Part shown: one piece after another, positions 48,601 through 56,199 of the stretch
Numbering within the stretch: the first letter of the stretch is position 1
Layout: each line of letters starts with the position of its first letter
Assembly (NCBI RefSeq): GCF_003970695.1
Contig: NZ_CP034570.1
Coordinates: 3,658,001-3,722,000, forward strand
Source: Maribacter sp. MJ134
Lineage (GTDB): Bacteria; Bacteroidota; Bacteroidia; Flavobacteriales; Flavobacteriaceae
Direction: 5' to 3'
Length of the DNA stretch: 64,000 bases
The notes under the pieces: generated by a model
Database searches by the model: none
What the model was told of the DNA's origin: nothing
What the model saw: the letters and a program-made list of their open reading frames with translations, nothing else
Translations under genes and position numbers: made by a program

Positions 48601-50593
48601 CAATGTCTCCAGTGTCAAATTCATTGGAGAAACCCAAACCGACAACATTACCTACATCATAATTATTCGCAGGATTACCATTTATATTTACATAGCTTCG
48701 TACTCCTCCTCGTTCTATTTCCAAAGTAATATAATAACCTGTAGCGTTAGGTGCGGGGTCCCAACGAATATCGCTATTTGCAGGAGTGGCCGTATCACTT
48801 GCGTGGGGCATGGTAATAGTAGTACATAAAACATAAGAACAGTTCACACTATCTCCAGTAATATTCCAACCATCATCATCTATTAAGCTTTGTCTTTGGT
48901 TTAGCGCATCACAGTATTGAAGACCTGTTGCCCCTAGATTGATTCCTGAATTTACGGTTTGGCCAGACCATCCGATAAGCGTATTGTCGTAGTTTTCTTG
49001 TGAAAGTCCACTATTGGATAGCATATTGTTCATGTTGGTAACCGCAGAAACATCCCAAGGACTCAAATCTTGGTCAAAGGATGCTGCTTGGTTAAATACA
49101 CCGGACATATTAGTGATTGATCCCGTATTCCATCCACTTATGTCTTGATTAAAAGACGAGGCCTGACTAAATAGGTTGGAAAGATTTGTAATGTTAGTAA
49201 GATTCCATGTTGGTAAGGGTTGATTAAAGTCTTGTGTTCTGCTGAACATGGATGAGATATTTTCTACATTGGTCATATCCCAATTGTCTAAAGGCTGATT
49301 AAAAGCCAGAGCTCTACTAAACATAGCTGACATATTGGTAACACTACCTATGTCCCAAGTACTTATATTTTGATTAAATACCGGTGTTTCGCTGAACATA
49401 CCCTGCATATTGGTGACATTGCTAACGTTCCACCCACTTATATCTTGATTAAAGGCAGAGTTATCCCTAAACATATAGCTCATTTTGGTCACATTACTTA
49501 CATCCCAATTATTGAGAGGAAGATTGTAGACTTGATCCCAATAAAACCCATCGAAAACACTAGCCATATTCGTCACATTGCTAACATTCCAATTATTTAA
49601 GGGTTGATTAAAAGTCCTATTTCTTTGAAACATGGCCGAGATATCAGTAACTGAAGATACGTTCCAATTACCGATAGGTTGATTGAAACGTGAACTATTG
49701 AACATGCCTGACATATTGGTGACATTGCTAACGTTCCAATTACCGATAGGTTGATTGAAGTCCGAACTATAAAACATGCTGCGCATGTTTGTCACATTAC
49801 TTACATCCCAATTGTTTAAAGGAAAATTGAACCTATTTGCATACTGGAACATACTGGACATATCAGTAACTTGAGTAACGTTCCAATTATTGATATTTTG
49901 ATTGAAATCTCTCGCATAATAAAACATTAAGGACATGTCCGTCACAGAAGCTGTATTCCAATTATCCAAGGGTTCATTAAAATCTTGTGCATAGTAAAAT
50001 GTCCCTGACATTTTAGTAACCGCTGCGGTGTTCCAATTGTCTAAAGGTCTATTGAAAATTCTCGCATTATAGAACAACCCTGAAATGTCGGTGATGTTGC
50101 TAATATCCCAATTATTAACAATTCCGTTAAAGCTGAAGCAATCCCTAAACATGTTCTGTAATGTAGTTGCCTGGGAAAGGTCTGGAGCATTGATGGCATC
50201 GAAATTTAAATTTGCGCACCCGAAGAAAGCATTCTCCATGCTTTGCCACTGAATTGTTCCCCAATCTAAAATTTCAACGATTTTAAGTTTGTCTCCTGTA
50301 TCAATATCATTAAAATAAATAGCAGGAAAATCACCACTTATTAAAATGGTATAAGTGCCAGGTGCGGCGTAGGTGTGCGTGATATCACCAGTAACGTTGT
50401 TATCTATTGTACCATCTCCCCATTCTACCGTATAATCATATGAAGTAAAAACCGGGTTTGTAGGAATTGTAACCTCATTGTTAGCTGGGGACTGCGTACT
50501 AGTATTATTAGTATTCCAAACAGATGTAAAGGACTGCGAGAAAATGGCCGTTCCATGAATCAGGAAAAGTAGAAAGAGTAATTTTTTAAGCAT
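42665..50593 (-). CDS. Giant T9SS-exported BspA-repeat/Fn3-like surface protein
   Basis: About 2,642 residues from the ATG at 50593 (MLKKLLFLLFLIHGTAIFSQ); an upstream TTG would prepend a poor extension. Order: signal; PKD-like module (WGDGTIDNNVTGDITHTY); 15 BspA-type (DUF285) repeats of about 25 residues around FNQPLNNWDVSNVTNMSSMF; a cap with ENYDNTLIGW; one Fn3-like domain; a second PKD-like, 20-repeat and cap set; twelve Fn3-like repeats of about 95 residues; and a C-terminal gliding-motility domain starting near YGFSPNGDGINDHW, the type-B T9SS signal. Each Fn3-like repeat begins with Cys-Thr and has a second Cys before ESFT, suggesting internal disulfides. It is likely an extracellular adhesin exported with the downstream PorP/SprF protein. 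BspA repeats bind host proteins in oral bacteria, but the ligand here is unknown. Confidence 0.9.
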   Translation of the reverse strand: MLKKLLFLLFLIHGTAIFSQSFTSVWNTNNTSTQSPANNEVTIPTNPVFTSYDYTVEWGDGTIDNNVTGDITHTYAAPGTYTILISGDFPAIYFNDIDTGDKLKIVEILDWGTIQWQSMENAFFGCANLNFDAINAPDLSQATTLQNMFRDCFSFNGIVNNWDISNITDISGLFYNARIFNRPLDNWNTAAVTKMSGTFYYAQDFNEPLDNWNTASVTDMSLMFYYARDFNQNINNWNVTQVTDMSSMFQYANRFNFPLNNWDVSNVTNMRSMFYSSDFNQPIGNWNVSNVTNMSGMFNSSRFNQPIGNWNVSSVTDISAMFQRNRTFNQPLNNWNVSNVTNMASVFDGFYWDQVYNLPLNNWDVSNVTKMSYMFRDNSAFNQDISGWNVSNVTNMQGMFSETPVFNQNISTWDIGSVTNMSAMFSRALAFNQPLDNWDMTNVENISSMFSRTQDFNQPLPTWNLTNITNLSNLFSQASSFNQDISGWNTGSITNMSGVFNQAASFDQDLSPWDVSAVTNMNNMLSNSGLSQENYDNTLIGWSGQTVNSGINLGATGLQYCDALNQRQSLIDDDGWNITGDSVNCSYVLCTTITMPHASDTATPANSDIRWDPAPNATGYYITLEIERGGVRSYVNINGNPANNYDVGNVVGLGFSNEFDTGDIVFVTVVPYNDDGPASGCQEISFTVVESWVNSPDAFKLTYDTTLQEGTTTTPANQLLIQTQSGFTYDYNIDWGDGQYDNNVTGNITHTYLTPGIYTVSIIGTFPSPRHNQSSGDAYKLLSIDQWGTQVWGSMNNAFAGCENMEYNATDVPNLSNVEDMSSMFIVCPLFNGAINNWDVSNVTNMYGMFGVASIFNQPLDTWDVSNVTNMNFMFAGASEFNQNINSWDTGSVTDFSRMFRQATVFNQPLNNWDVSSAINMSSMFESTEEFDQPLNNWNVENVENMASMFNRAEAFNQNIDSWNVANVTSTASMFSSATVFNQPLNSWDFSAVINTGSMFRSAAAFNQPLNNWNVSSVNNMSSMFSSTASFNQNIDSWNVTNVTNMASMFSYASAFNQPLNSWDVNSVVNMSSMFRGAEVFDQPLNNWDVSAVATTLSMFENAAVFNQPLNAWNVSSVTLMESMFEGASLFNQPLNNWNVSVVTNFEAMFKDAEVFNEPLNNWNTGEALTMSEMFHGATAFNQELDTWNTSFVTTMEAMFEDATNFNQPLNSWNVASVTTMKDMFNGATSFNADIGAWNVRGVTTMEYMFNEASAFDQSLNNWRVAGVTDMDYMFREATAYNQAMNLWNLGNVSMRSAFYNATALNQNLGDWDVSGVTDMRDMLDNTALIRENYDNTLIAWSEQTLTSGITLGAEGLPYCDAQEERQSMIDTFGWSFNLDVRDCPIPECTILASPLNGDTEVPVNTNITWEPALFAQGYRLTVGTTPGGNDIENNTTVTNETSFEFASDFNTGDTIYVTIIPFNDEGDAVGPCTEESFTISSDPATIPACTSLTEPLNNANDVLVSTDLSWNPISNADGYRLTVGTSSGGADILNNEDVGNITTYEFATDLPEDSDIFVTIIPYNDEGDATVCVEERFRTELIPVPPTCTNLISPANNATEVPFDTDISWQAEPTATGYLVIIGITSGGIEVVNNVDVGNQTTYDIPTDLQEDRVHYVTIIPYNDEGDATGCIEESFRTADATSPPSCTSLTLPVINATGVSVDTNLAWTATNRTTGYKIAVGTTDGGTEIFTDDIGNVTTYDLPTDLPESTLIYVTITPYNENGDAVGCTSESFTTDGPPLCTTLSAPADLATDIPVDTNIQWNASTNTDGYRITVSGSISTANNVTNLDVSSGTSYNFPNNFERGETVTVTIVPYNSVGQASGCTSESFTIIPPPVPDCTTLLSATTNVALQPTIEWNASTGADGYKLTVLASTSTANNTTELDIPSGTTYTFGNDFEQGETVDITIVPYNAQGDAIGCTGETITIRPIPTCTSLITPGNGTVDVPVDTDISWTVVSDATGYKLTVSGITSSANNLTDELITSGNTYDFPNDFEQGEIVTVTVVPYNESGDAINCSSESFTIKPVPTCTSLSAPTNGAIDIAVDTDITWNAVSDANGYRVSVNASTSTANNGTFDVTTGTSFDFLNDFEQGETVTVTITPYNEVGDAIGCISESFTIKSVPLCTTLSAPTNNEIDVPVDTDITWNAITDANGYRVSVNASVSTANNGTFDVTTGTSFDFLNDFEQGETVTVTVTPYNEVGDAIGCTSESFTIKSIPLCTNLITPADGDVVAQARDITWNEIADADGYKLTITGSSTSINNITDFEFTGTTYVFPNDFTQGEVVTVTIIPFNEVGDAIGCSSESFTIRPVPTCTNLVSPLNNTGQVSVMTDISWNPSFDADGYRISVGTSPNGTDIANNEDTASLTSYTFANDLPSETIIYVTIVPYNTSGDAVGCTSESFETEVIVPECAVLSSPSNGEENVPLESTINWDEVEKTDGYRITMGTTPGGNDIVDNLDLGQETSYTHGEEFPFDTEIFVTITPYNSAGDAEGCEQQSFTTLIPEDETKYGFSPNGDGINDHWQIENIEYYPQNTVTIYNRWGDMVFTIDDYDNQNNVFRGTANNKTKMGAGELPSGTYFFNIQIDGQTILRKTQGFLVIKR
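42965..46437 (-). repeat. Array of twelve Fn3-like repeats in the giant protein
   Basis: Twelve units of about 289 bp encode Cys-initiated Fn3-like modules ending in a GC..ESFT motif. Two neighbouring units are much more alike than the rest, with a 285-bp spacing and a 41-base identical run (43905-43945 and 44190-44230). Confidence 0.85.
46612..48109 (-). repeat. BspA-type (DUF285) repeat block 2, 20 units
   Basis: Twenty 75-bp units each encode about 25 residues with the FNxxLNxWxVxxVTxMxxMF pattern. Units 3-5, 6-8 and 9-11 follow a three-unit cycle (QNI-SW, QPLN-W, QPLNNW), so the block grew partly by 225-bp duplications. Confidence 0.9.
49010..50137 (-). repeat. BspA-type (DUF285) repeat block 1, 15 units
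   Basis: Fifteen mostly 75-bp units of the same pattern as block 2, with shorter 24-residue units and one longer unit in the middle. The flanking PKD-like and cap modules are shared with block 2, so the whole N-terminal half is an internal duplication. Confidence 0.9.
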
Positions 50594-50706
50594 TTTTTTT
50601 GGTTTGGGGTTCTTTTTCAACGTCCCTATCAGGTGTAATATTCTTTACCATGACCTGATTCGGTTTAATTTGTTGTAAAACTATCCTTAATAGGGGTGAG
50701 GCGCTA

Positions 50707-50733
50707 CACGGTAAACCGTGAAAAGGTTTAAAT
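50707..50733. promoter_or_regulatory. Putative regulator-binding motif upstream of the giant gene
   Basis: A perfect inverted repeat CACGGT-AA-ACCGTG (50707-50720) runs into AACCGTGAAAAGGTTTAAAT (50714-50733). A close copy of the second part lies upstream of the AraC-type regulator gene. The motif is about 120 bases before the giant gene start. Confidence 0.45.
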
Positions 50734-50822
50734 ATGATGATACCCGAATCAAGAATGTATTTTAATACAAATTCAATATTCCAGTATCTAACGGAGTAAA
50801 AAGATTGATAGTATTAGAGAAC

Positions 50823-50844
50823 GTACCACTCGCCCGAGTGGTAC
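50823..50844. terminator. Hairpin after the AraC-type gene
   Basis: Perfect 9-bp arms GTACCACTC and GAGTGGTAC around a GCCC loop, 32 bases past the regulator stop. The following minus-strand sequence is not T-rich, so it is a weak intrinsic terminator or some other RNA structure. Confidence 0.4.
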
Positions 50845-50875
50845 TCGATTTTGCTCAAATGCTCGTATTTAGTGG

Positions 50876-52510
50876 CTAAGACTTTGTTTTTTTCCTATAT
50901 TCTGAAGGGGTTAATCCCGTATGGTTTTTAAAAACCCTGTTGAAGGAAGTCTTGCTTTTAAAACCAGCATCAAAAGCAAAGGCCAAAATTTTAAACTCTT
51001 TGGTGGTGTCGTTATCCATAAGTTTTTGTGCTTCCAAAACTCTATAGGAGTTTATGAAATTATAGAAATTCTGATTGAACCCACTGTTCAGAATTTCGGA
51101 TAAATGATGACTGCTTATTCCTAGTTCATTGGCTAAATCGGACTGGGATAGTTCATTGTTTAGATAGGGTTTCTCCGTTGTCATATGATGTAATAACAGC
51201 GCCTTGTACTTTGCAAAGTCTTCCTCGGTCAAGGAAGAATTTTTATAACCCGGTGTTCTCGTTATACTCGGTTCAACATCTTCTAAAATGGTATTGTCAG
51301 ACTTGTACTGATAATTATTCCTCAGGGAGGCAAATTGTTCTTGCAGTAGCTCTCGTTCTCTTTGATACTTTTTTTTGTTCAGAAAGAAAGAAAAAGAGAC
51401 TATCCCTAAGATACAGGCAATAGCGATACTCCAAAGAAGCAGTCTGTTTTTGTTTTCCAGTAATTTGGTAATAATGGATTCTTTTGATTTTATGATGTTG
51501 TCCCTGGCCGCGATATCTTGTTTCAAATCCATCTTTGTAGCGCTTTGGCGGTTTTCCAAAATACTGTTCTGTAGGCTCAAGAATTTTTCATAAGCCACAC
51601 GCTTATTCTCTAAATCGTTGTTTTTTTCATAAGCCGTAACCAAATGGTCGTAGGCTTCCATTTCAATTTCAGGTAATCCCTTGGCCACTGCTAATTCCTT
51701 GGCTTCTATAAAGTATGTTATAGCGTTGGTGTTACTCCCTATGTGTTGTTCTGCTATTCCCCGGTTTAAAAGTAGCCAGGCTCTTTGCTTGGTGGGTTTT
51801 TGGGCGTAGGGAATGGAAAGGGCATTATTAATATGTTCTCTAGCTTTTTCATATTCTTCCAGTCTCAGGTAAGTATCGCTTATATTGCTCAGCGCGGTAA
51901 CCACAATAGATTCATTTTCAATGTCTTCGCCTAATTTTTTAGACTTTAAATGGAAGCTTAAGGATGTTTCTGTTTCCCCAAGACTTTCATGATTATTGGC
52001 CAGTCCGTTATAGGCCGCGGCCCTTATTTTTGGATTGTCCTCATGATTGTCTAACATCGAGAGGACTTCGTTCATGATAGCAATGGCCTTTTCATGCGAT
52101 TCAATATTAGTGTACACATTGCCTAAATTAACCAAAACAATAATTTTTGTTCTATAGTCTTCTGGTATGTCTTCTGCTAAGGTTAGTGCATCTCTATATA
52201 AACGTATGGATTTTTCCTGCTCGCCACTATTATTGTGAAATACGGCTTGGTTTACCATTCCCAAAATCTGAAACTTTGGTAGATTTTTTTCTTTAGCTAT
52301 TGTATAAAGGGAGTCACTATACAACTTGTGCCTCGCATAATTACCATCTTTGTATTCCAACTGCAGCTTGCTCATGTAGTGGTTAACTCTTGCCACGGCC
52401 AAAGAATCTTTTTGATTAGAAAACTCTTGCGAATGGCCATAGGTCATAAGGAACACTATGAAGATTAGTGGCAGAATTTTGTACACGTAGAAATAAGTAA
52501 TGGTTAACAT
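50876..52510 (-). CDS. TPR-membrane-AraC regulator
   Basis: A 544-residue protein. After a hydrophobic N-terminus come TPR repeats over about residues 40-310 (for example AYNGLANNHESLGETETSLS and NISDTYLRLEEYEKAREHIN), a transmembrane helix near 350-375 (LLLWSIAIACILGIVSFSFF), a coiled-coil-like linker, and a C-terminal AraC-type double helix-turn-helix (SQSDLANELGISSHHLSEIL and FKILAFAFDAGFKSKTSFNR). Such proteins sense signals by the TPR part and bind DNA on the cytoplasmic side. It lies upstream of, and co-oriented with, the giant surface-protein gene, and both upstream regions share a motif, so control of that gene is plausible. Confidence 0.88.
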   Translation of the reverse strand: MLTITYFYVYKILPLIFIVFLMTYGHSQEFSNQKDSLAVARVNHYMSKLQLEYKDGNYARHKLYSDSLYTIAKEKNLPKFQILGMVNQAVFHNNSGEQEKSIRLYRDALTLAEDIPEDYRTKIIVLVNLGNVYTNIESHEKAIAIMNEVLSMLDNHEDNPKIRAAAYNGLANNHESLGETETSLSFHLKSKKLGEDIENESIVVTALSNISDTYLRLEEYEKAREHINNALSIPYAQKPTKQRAWLLLNRGIAEQHIGSNTNAITYFIEAKELAVAKGLPEIEMEAYDHLVTAYEKNNDLENKRVAYEKFLSLQNSILENRQSATKMDLKQDIAARDNIIKSKESIITKLLENKNRLLLWSIAIACILGIVSFSFFLNKKKYQRERELLQEQFASLRNNYQYKSDNTILEDVEPSITRTPGYKNSSLTEEDFAKYKALLLHHMTTEKPYLNNELSQSDLANELGISSHHLSEILNSGFNQNFYNFINSYRVLEAQKLMDNDTTKEFKILAFAFDAGFKSKTSFNRVFKNHTGLTPSEYRKKTKS

Positions 52511-52589
52511 TTAAATATATATGGCGATTCCATGAATTCCAAACTTTATAGTAATTTCCACGAAACTAAGCGTAAATTGTGATAAAAAA

Positions 52590-52618
52590 CACCCCGAAAA
52601 CCGTGAAAGGATTTAAAG
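52590..52618. promoter_or_regulatory. Putative regulator-binding motif upstream of the AraC-type gene
   Basis: AACCGTGAAAGGATTTAAAG (52599-52618) matches the motif upstream of the giant surface gene apart from one gap and two substitutions, and is preceded by a related CACCCCGA. It lies about 90 bases before the regulator start, consistent with autoregulation. Confidence 0.45.
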
Positions 52619-52660
52619 CTTAGTTTTTAAATTTATTCACTTGCTAATTAATATTAAAGG

Positions 52661-52975
52661 ATGAAGCCTATTACTTGGATTTTAGCGATGTTGACCTTAT
52701 TCTTCGCAGCCCTCTGTTATTATTTGCTCTTTTATGCAGATGCGGGACCAGATGGCTTGGGAACCTTCTTTTCCACTATTAGCTGCGGGATAATTTGTTT
52801 GGGATGTTTTGCTGCCTTCATCTTACAATTGTGGTCTATTAAAGGAGTACAGACTATGTATAAGCTTGCATTTATGGCTGCGATATCCTTGCCGATCCTT
52901 TTCATTTTGTGGAAAGTTTTTTATCCCAAAGAGTTTGAAGTAGAAGTAAGGGATGAGGTTGAAGTTTTAGAATAG
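52661..52975 (+). CDS. Small unknown membrane protein
   Basis: 104 residues with three hydrophobic segments: an N-terminal ITWILAMLTLFFAALCYYLL, a central TISCGIICLGCFAAFILQLW and a third around LAFMAAISLPILFILWKVF. It ends in an acidic tail (EFEVEVRDEVEVLE). It starts with an ATG after an AT-rich leader. No family is recognised. It converges with argH, 3 bases apart, and is divergent from the AraC-type regulator, so it could share that promoter region. Confidence 0.6.
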   Translation: MKPITWILAMLTLFFAALCYYLLFYADAGPDGLGTFFSTISCGIICLGCFAAFILQLWSIKGVQTMYKLAFMAAISLPILFILWKVFYPKEFEVEVRDEVEVLE

Positions 52976-52978
52976 GTT

Positions 52979-54256
52979 TTATAGGGCATCCATTTTTTTC
53001 CTGATTTCCTCCAAACACAAATTGCCCAAACTGCCCTCATGTGTATGTTCAATATCACGCTTTGGGGAGAAAGTCCCAGCTTCTATTTCCTGTCCCATTT
53101 TTTTATAGGCATCACGAAAAGGCATGCCGTTTTGTACCAATTCATTTAAGGTGTCCACACTAAAGAGGTAATCGTATTTCGGGTCTTCTAGAATGCCGTC
53201 ATTCACTTTTATCTCTTTTAGACTGAATGTTAGAATCTCCAAACATGCCTTCATGTCCTGAATCGCAGGAACAATAATTTCTTTTACCAATTGCAAGTCC
53301 CTGTGATAGCCACTGGGCAAATTATTAATGACTAGGGTGAGCTGGTTGGGGATGGCCTGTAGTTTATTGCATTTACCTCTTACCAGTTCAAAAACATCCG
53401 GATTCTTTTTATGCGGCATTATACTGGACCCCGTGGTTAATTCATTGGGAAACGAAATAAAGTTGAAGTTCTGACTCATATATAAACAAATATCCATGGC
53501 CATTTTGGAGAGGGTCGCGGCAATGTTCGCCATTCCGAATGCGGTAGCTTTTTCTACTTTTCCCCTTCCCATTTGGGCGGCTACTACATTATATTTCATG
53601 GTCTTAAAACCCATTTCCTCTGTGGTGAACGTTCTGTCCACGGGAAAAGAACTTCCGTAACCGGCCGCACTACCCAAAGGGTTCTGGTCCGCTACTTTGT
53701 ACGCTGCATCAATGAAATATAGATCATCAATCAAACTCTCCGCATAGGCCGAAAACCAAAGTCCAAAGGAAGAAGGCATGGCAATTTGTAAATGGGTATA
53801 ACCAGGTAAAAGTACTTTTTTATGACGCTCTGCAAGCAGCATCAGCACATCGAACAAACCTTTAGTTTGTGCTTTTATTTCTGAAAGTTCATCCTTTAAA
53901 TACAAATGCATCGCCACTAAAACTTGGTCGTTTCTAGAACGTGCGGTATGTATTTTCTTGCCAGTATCTCCTAACTTTTCCGTTAATAGATATTCAATTT
54001 TGGAGTGCATATCCTCAAAAGAATCTTCTATGACGAACTCATTTTTTTCGATGGAAATTCCAATAAGATGCAGTTCATTAACCAAGTCGTTGGTTTCCTT
54101 ATCTGATAACAAGCCAATTTTCCCCAACATTTTGGCATGGGCCGTTGAGGCAATAACATCATACTTTGCCAAGTGTAAATCAAGCTCCCTGTCATTGCCT
54201 ACCGTGAAATGATCTATTTTTTTATCCGTGCTAAATCCCTTATCCCAGAGTTTCAT
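52979..54256 (-). CDS. argH: Argininosuccinate lyase
   Basis: A 425-residue enzyme cleaving argininosuccinate to arginine and fumarate, the last step of arginine synthesis. Motifs: HTARSRNDQV, GYTHLQIAMP, the fumarase-family signature GSSIMPHKKNP and NPLGSAAGYGSSFP. Somewhat shorter than the usual 455-470 residues, mainly at the C-terminus, with all active-site motifs present. It is the last gene of the arginine-proline run; the gap to argE, 94 bases, contains two palindromic elements. Confidence 0.93.
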   Translation of the reverse strand: MKLWDKGFSTDKKIDHFTVGNDRELDLHLAKYDVIASTAHAKMLGKIGLLSDKETNDLVNELHLIGISIEKNEFVIEDSFEDMHSKIEYLLTEKLGDTGKKIHTARSRNDQVLVAMHLYLKDELSEIKAQTKGLFDVLMLLAERHKKVLLPGYTHLQIAMPSSFGLWFSAYAESLIDDLYFIDAAYKVADQNPLGSAAGYGSSFPVDRTFTTEEMGFKTMKYNVVAAQMGRGKVEKATAFGMANIAATLSKMAMDICLYMSQNFNFISFPNELTTGSSIMPHKKNPDVFELVRGKCNKLQAIPNQLTLVINNLPSGYHRDLQLVKEIIVPAIQDMKACLEILTFSLKEIKVNDGILEDPKYDYLFSVDTLNELVQNGMPFRDAYKKMGQEIEAGTFSPKRDIEHTHEGSLGNLCLEEIRKKMDAL

Positions 54257-54280
54257 AGTATTTTATTTTCGTTTTTATAA

Positions 54281-54314
54281 GTTCTCGACTGCGCTCGGAA
54301 TGGCAGTTGAACTT
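54281..54314. repeat. TCGACTGCGCTC-type palindromic element between argE and argH
   Basis: An imperfect palindrome starts GTTCTCGACTGCGCTCGG and closes GTTGAACTT. It shares the TCGRCTNCGCTC core with the element inside argD. It lies in the argE-argH gap. Confidence 0.5.
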
Positions 54315-54334
54315 TTCATAGGTCTCCCACGATA

Positions 54335-54360
54335 TTCCCCCTTTTGGGGGCTAGGGGGCT
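54335..54360. repeat. CCCCC-TTTT-GGGGG palindromic element overlapping the argE stop
   Basis: CCCCC (54337-54341), TTTT, GGGGG (54346-54350), then CTAGGGGGCT. The argE stop codon and last two codons lie inside it. In reverse orientation it has the same plan as the elements beside argC. Confidence 0.6.
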
Positions 54361-55418
54361 AAAAATCCTTCTAGTATTTTAATATACAAGTCGATACCTT
54401 CTTCAATTTCCGATATGTAAATATACTCATCTGCGGAATGGGAGCGCGTACTATCCCCCGGACCTAATTTTAAGGACTGACAAGTCAGTGCCGCTTGGTC
54501 CGAAAGGGTAGGGGAACCGTAAGTGGTTCTACCCAAAGCGATGCCCGACTGCACCAAAGGATGGTCTTTGTCAATTTTGGAGGAGTTTAGTTTTAACCCT
54601 CTCTCTTTAATTTCACATGGAGCTTCCGCCTTAAGTAAGTCAGCTATATCTTTGTTGGTATAAGCATCGTTTACGCGAACATCGATCACCAGTTCTACCT
54701 GCGAGGGTACTACATTATGCTGGTTACCTGCATTGATTTGGGTAACGGTCATTTTAACATCACCAAGGGCTTCAGAGGTTTTATCGAATCTATAGTTCTT
54801 GAACCATTCCAAGACTTCAATAGTATTGTAAATAGCATTGTTATCATTAGGGTGCGCGGCGTGCGAGGGCGTTCCTTTTACAACTGCATCAAGAACGACC
54901 AAACCTTTTTCGGCAATAGCCAAGTTCATTAGCGTTGGTTCGCCAACGATGGCCACATCAATCTTGGGTAAACTAGGGAGCAATCCTCTTAAGCTATGTT
55001 TGCCGGCATTTTCCTCTTCCATGGAAGCTACCATCAAAATATTATGATTAAGGTCTTCTGATGCATAGAAATGGGTGAACGTAGCGATAAGCGAGACCAA
55101 GCAGCCACCAGCATCGTTACTTCCTAATCCGTACAATTTACCATCCTCGATATGTGGATGAAAAGGGTCTTTGGTATAGGCCTGGTTCGGTTTTACGGTG
55201 TCATGGTGCGAGTTTAAAAGCAGGGTTGGTTTTGCATCGTCCCAATGTTTGTTTTTAGCAAAGACATTATTATGAATACGTTCAAAGGGGATGTCAAAGT
55301 TTCGAAACCAATTTTCTATGGCATCGGCTGTCTTGTCTTCTTCACCAGAGAACGATTCTATAGCGATCAATTTCATCAATAAATCAATGGCCTTTTGGGT
55401 CAAAACTGTCTGTTCCAT
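54351..55418 (-). CDS. argE: M20-family deacylase, probable N-acyl-ornithine/citrulline deacylase
   Basis: About 355 residues from the ATG at 55418, one base after the argB stop; an ATG at 55448 would overlap argB by 29 bases. M20 metallopeptidase motifs: LLNSHHDTV (metal His and Asp), GLGSNDAGG, MEEENAGKHS with the catalytic Glu pair, and VGEPT. It removes the acyl group from the N-acyl intermediate. The carbamoyltransferase nearby acts on N-acyl-ornithine, so the substrate is likely N-acyl-citrulline rather than N-acyl-ornithine. The C-terminus is encoded by a palindromic element. Confidence 0.85.
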   Translation of the reverse strand: MEQTVLTQKAIDLLMKLIAIESFSGEEDKTADAIENWFRNFDIPFERIHNNVFAKNKHWDDAKPTLLLNSHHDTVKPNQAYTKDPFHPHIEDGKLYGLGSNDAGGCLVSLIATFTHFYASEDLNHNILMVASMEEENAGKHSLRGLLPSLPKIDVAIVGEPTLMNLAIAEKGLVVLDAVVKGTPSHAAHPNDNNAIYNTIEVLEWFKNYRFDKTSEALGDVKMTVTQINAGNQHNVVPSQVELVIDVRVNDAYTNKDIADLLKAEAPCEIKERGLKLNSSKIDKDHPLVQSGIALGRTTYGSPTLSDQAALTCQSLKLGPGDSTRSHSADEYIYISEIEEGIDLYIKILEGFLAP

Positions 55419-55419
55419 T

Positions 55420-56199
55420 TTATAAGGTAATCGTTGTAAAAAGTTCATTTTCCGAGTACAACATAGCGGGATGTCCGATACATACTTTACTCACATTTTT
55501 GTTCAAGGCATGAAAACAATTTTCTAGTTTGGGAAGCATCCCGTCCGCAATAATGTTGTCTTTTAAAAGCCGTTGGTATGTTCCCAAATCGATATGTTCT
55601 ACGACGGAATCGTCATCTGCAACATCCATCAAAACCCCCTTCTTTTCAAAGCAGTAATAAAGGGTGGTTTCGTACAGTTCGCTCATACCAATGGCTAGTT
55701 CGGAGGCTATGGTGTCAGCGTTCGTATTCAATAATTGCCCGTTACCATCATGGGTCATCGCACAAAATACTGGTGTTAAACCGGTATCTAAAAGTTTTGT
55801 GAGCATAGTACTATTTACACTATCAATATCACCTACAAAACCAAAATCGATTTTTTTTACGGGACGTTTGTGTGCTTGGATGACATTACCATCAGCTCCA
55901 CTCAATCCAATGGCATTGCAATCGTTAGCTTGTAATTGCGCTACGATACTCTTATTGGTTAATCCAGCGTAAACCATGGTGATGACCTCCAAAGTCTCAG
56001 CATCCGTAATACGCCTACCACCGACCATTTTGGATTCAACACCTAATTTAGTTGCCAATTGGGTAGCTAGTTTTCCGCCACCGTGGACTAAAATTTTGAG
56101 TCCGTCCAGGCCTGCAAAAAGTTGTAAGAACTTTGAAAGTTCCACTTTATTTTCGATGACATTACCACCGATTTTTATGACGGATAGTTTTTGTTTCAT
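55420..56199 (-). CDS. argB: N-acetyl(succinyl)glutamate kinase
   Basis: A 259-residue amino-acid kinase: KIGGNVIEN, VHGGGKLATQLATKLG, VGGRRITDAETLEVI, NAIGLSGADG, NADTIASELAIG. It phosphorylates N-acylglutamate with ATP in the second arginine step. No sign of the N-terminal helix of arginine-inhibited hexameric forms. The start overlaps argF' by 4 bases (ATGA), so the two are translationally coupled. Acetyl or succinyl preference is not readable. Confidence 0.93.
   Translation of the reverse strand: MKQKLSVIKIGGNVIENKVELSKFLQLFAGLDGLKILVHGGGKLATQLATKLGVESKMVGGRRITDAETLEVITMVYAGLTNKSIVAQLQANDCNAIGLSGADGNVIQAHKRPVKKIDFGFVGDIDSVNSTMLTKLLDTGLTPVFCAMTHDGNGQLLNTNADTIASELAIGMSELYETTLYYCFEKKGVLMDVADDDSVVEHIDLGTYQRLLKDNIIADGMLPKLENCFHALNKNVSKVCIGHPAMLYSENELFTTITL

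Noticed and set aside
50823..50844. Strong intrinsic terminator after the regulator gene
   Set aside because: The stem is perfect but no T-run follows on the minus strand; kept only as a low-confidence hairpin.
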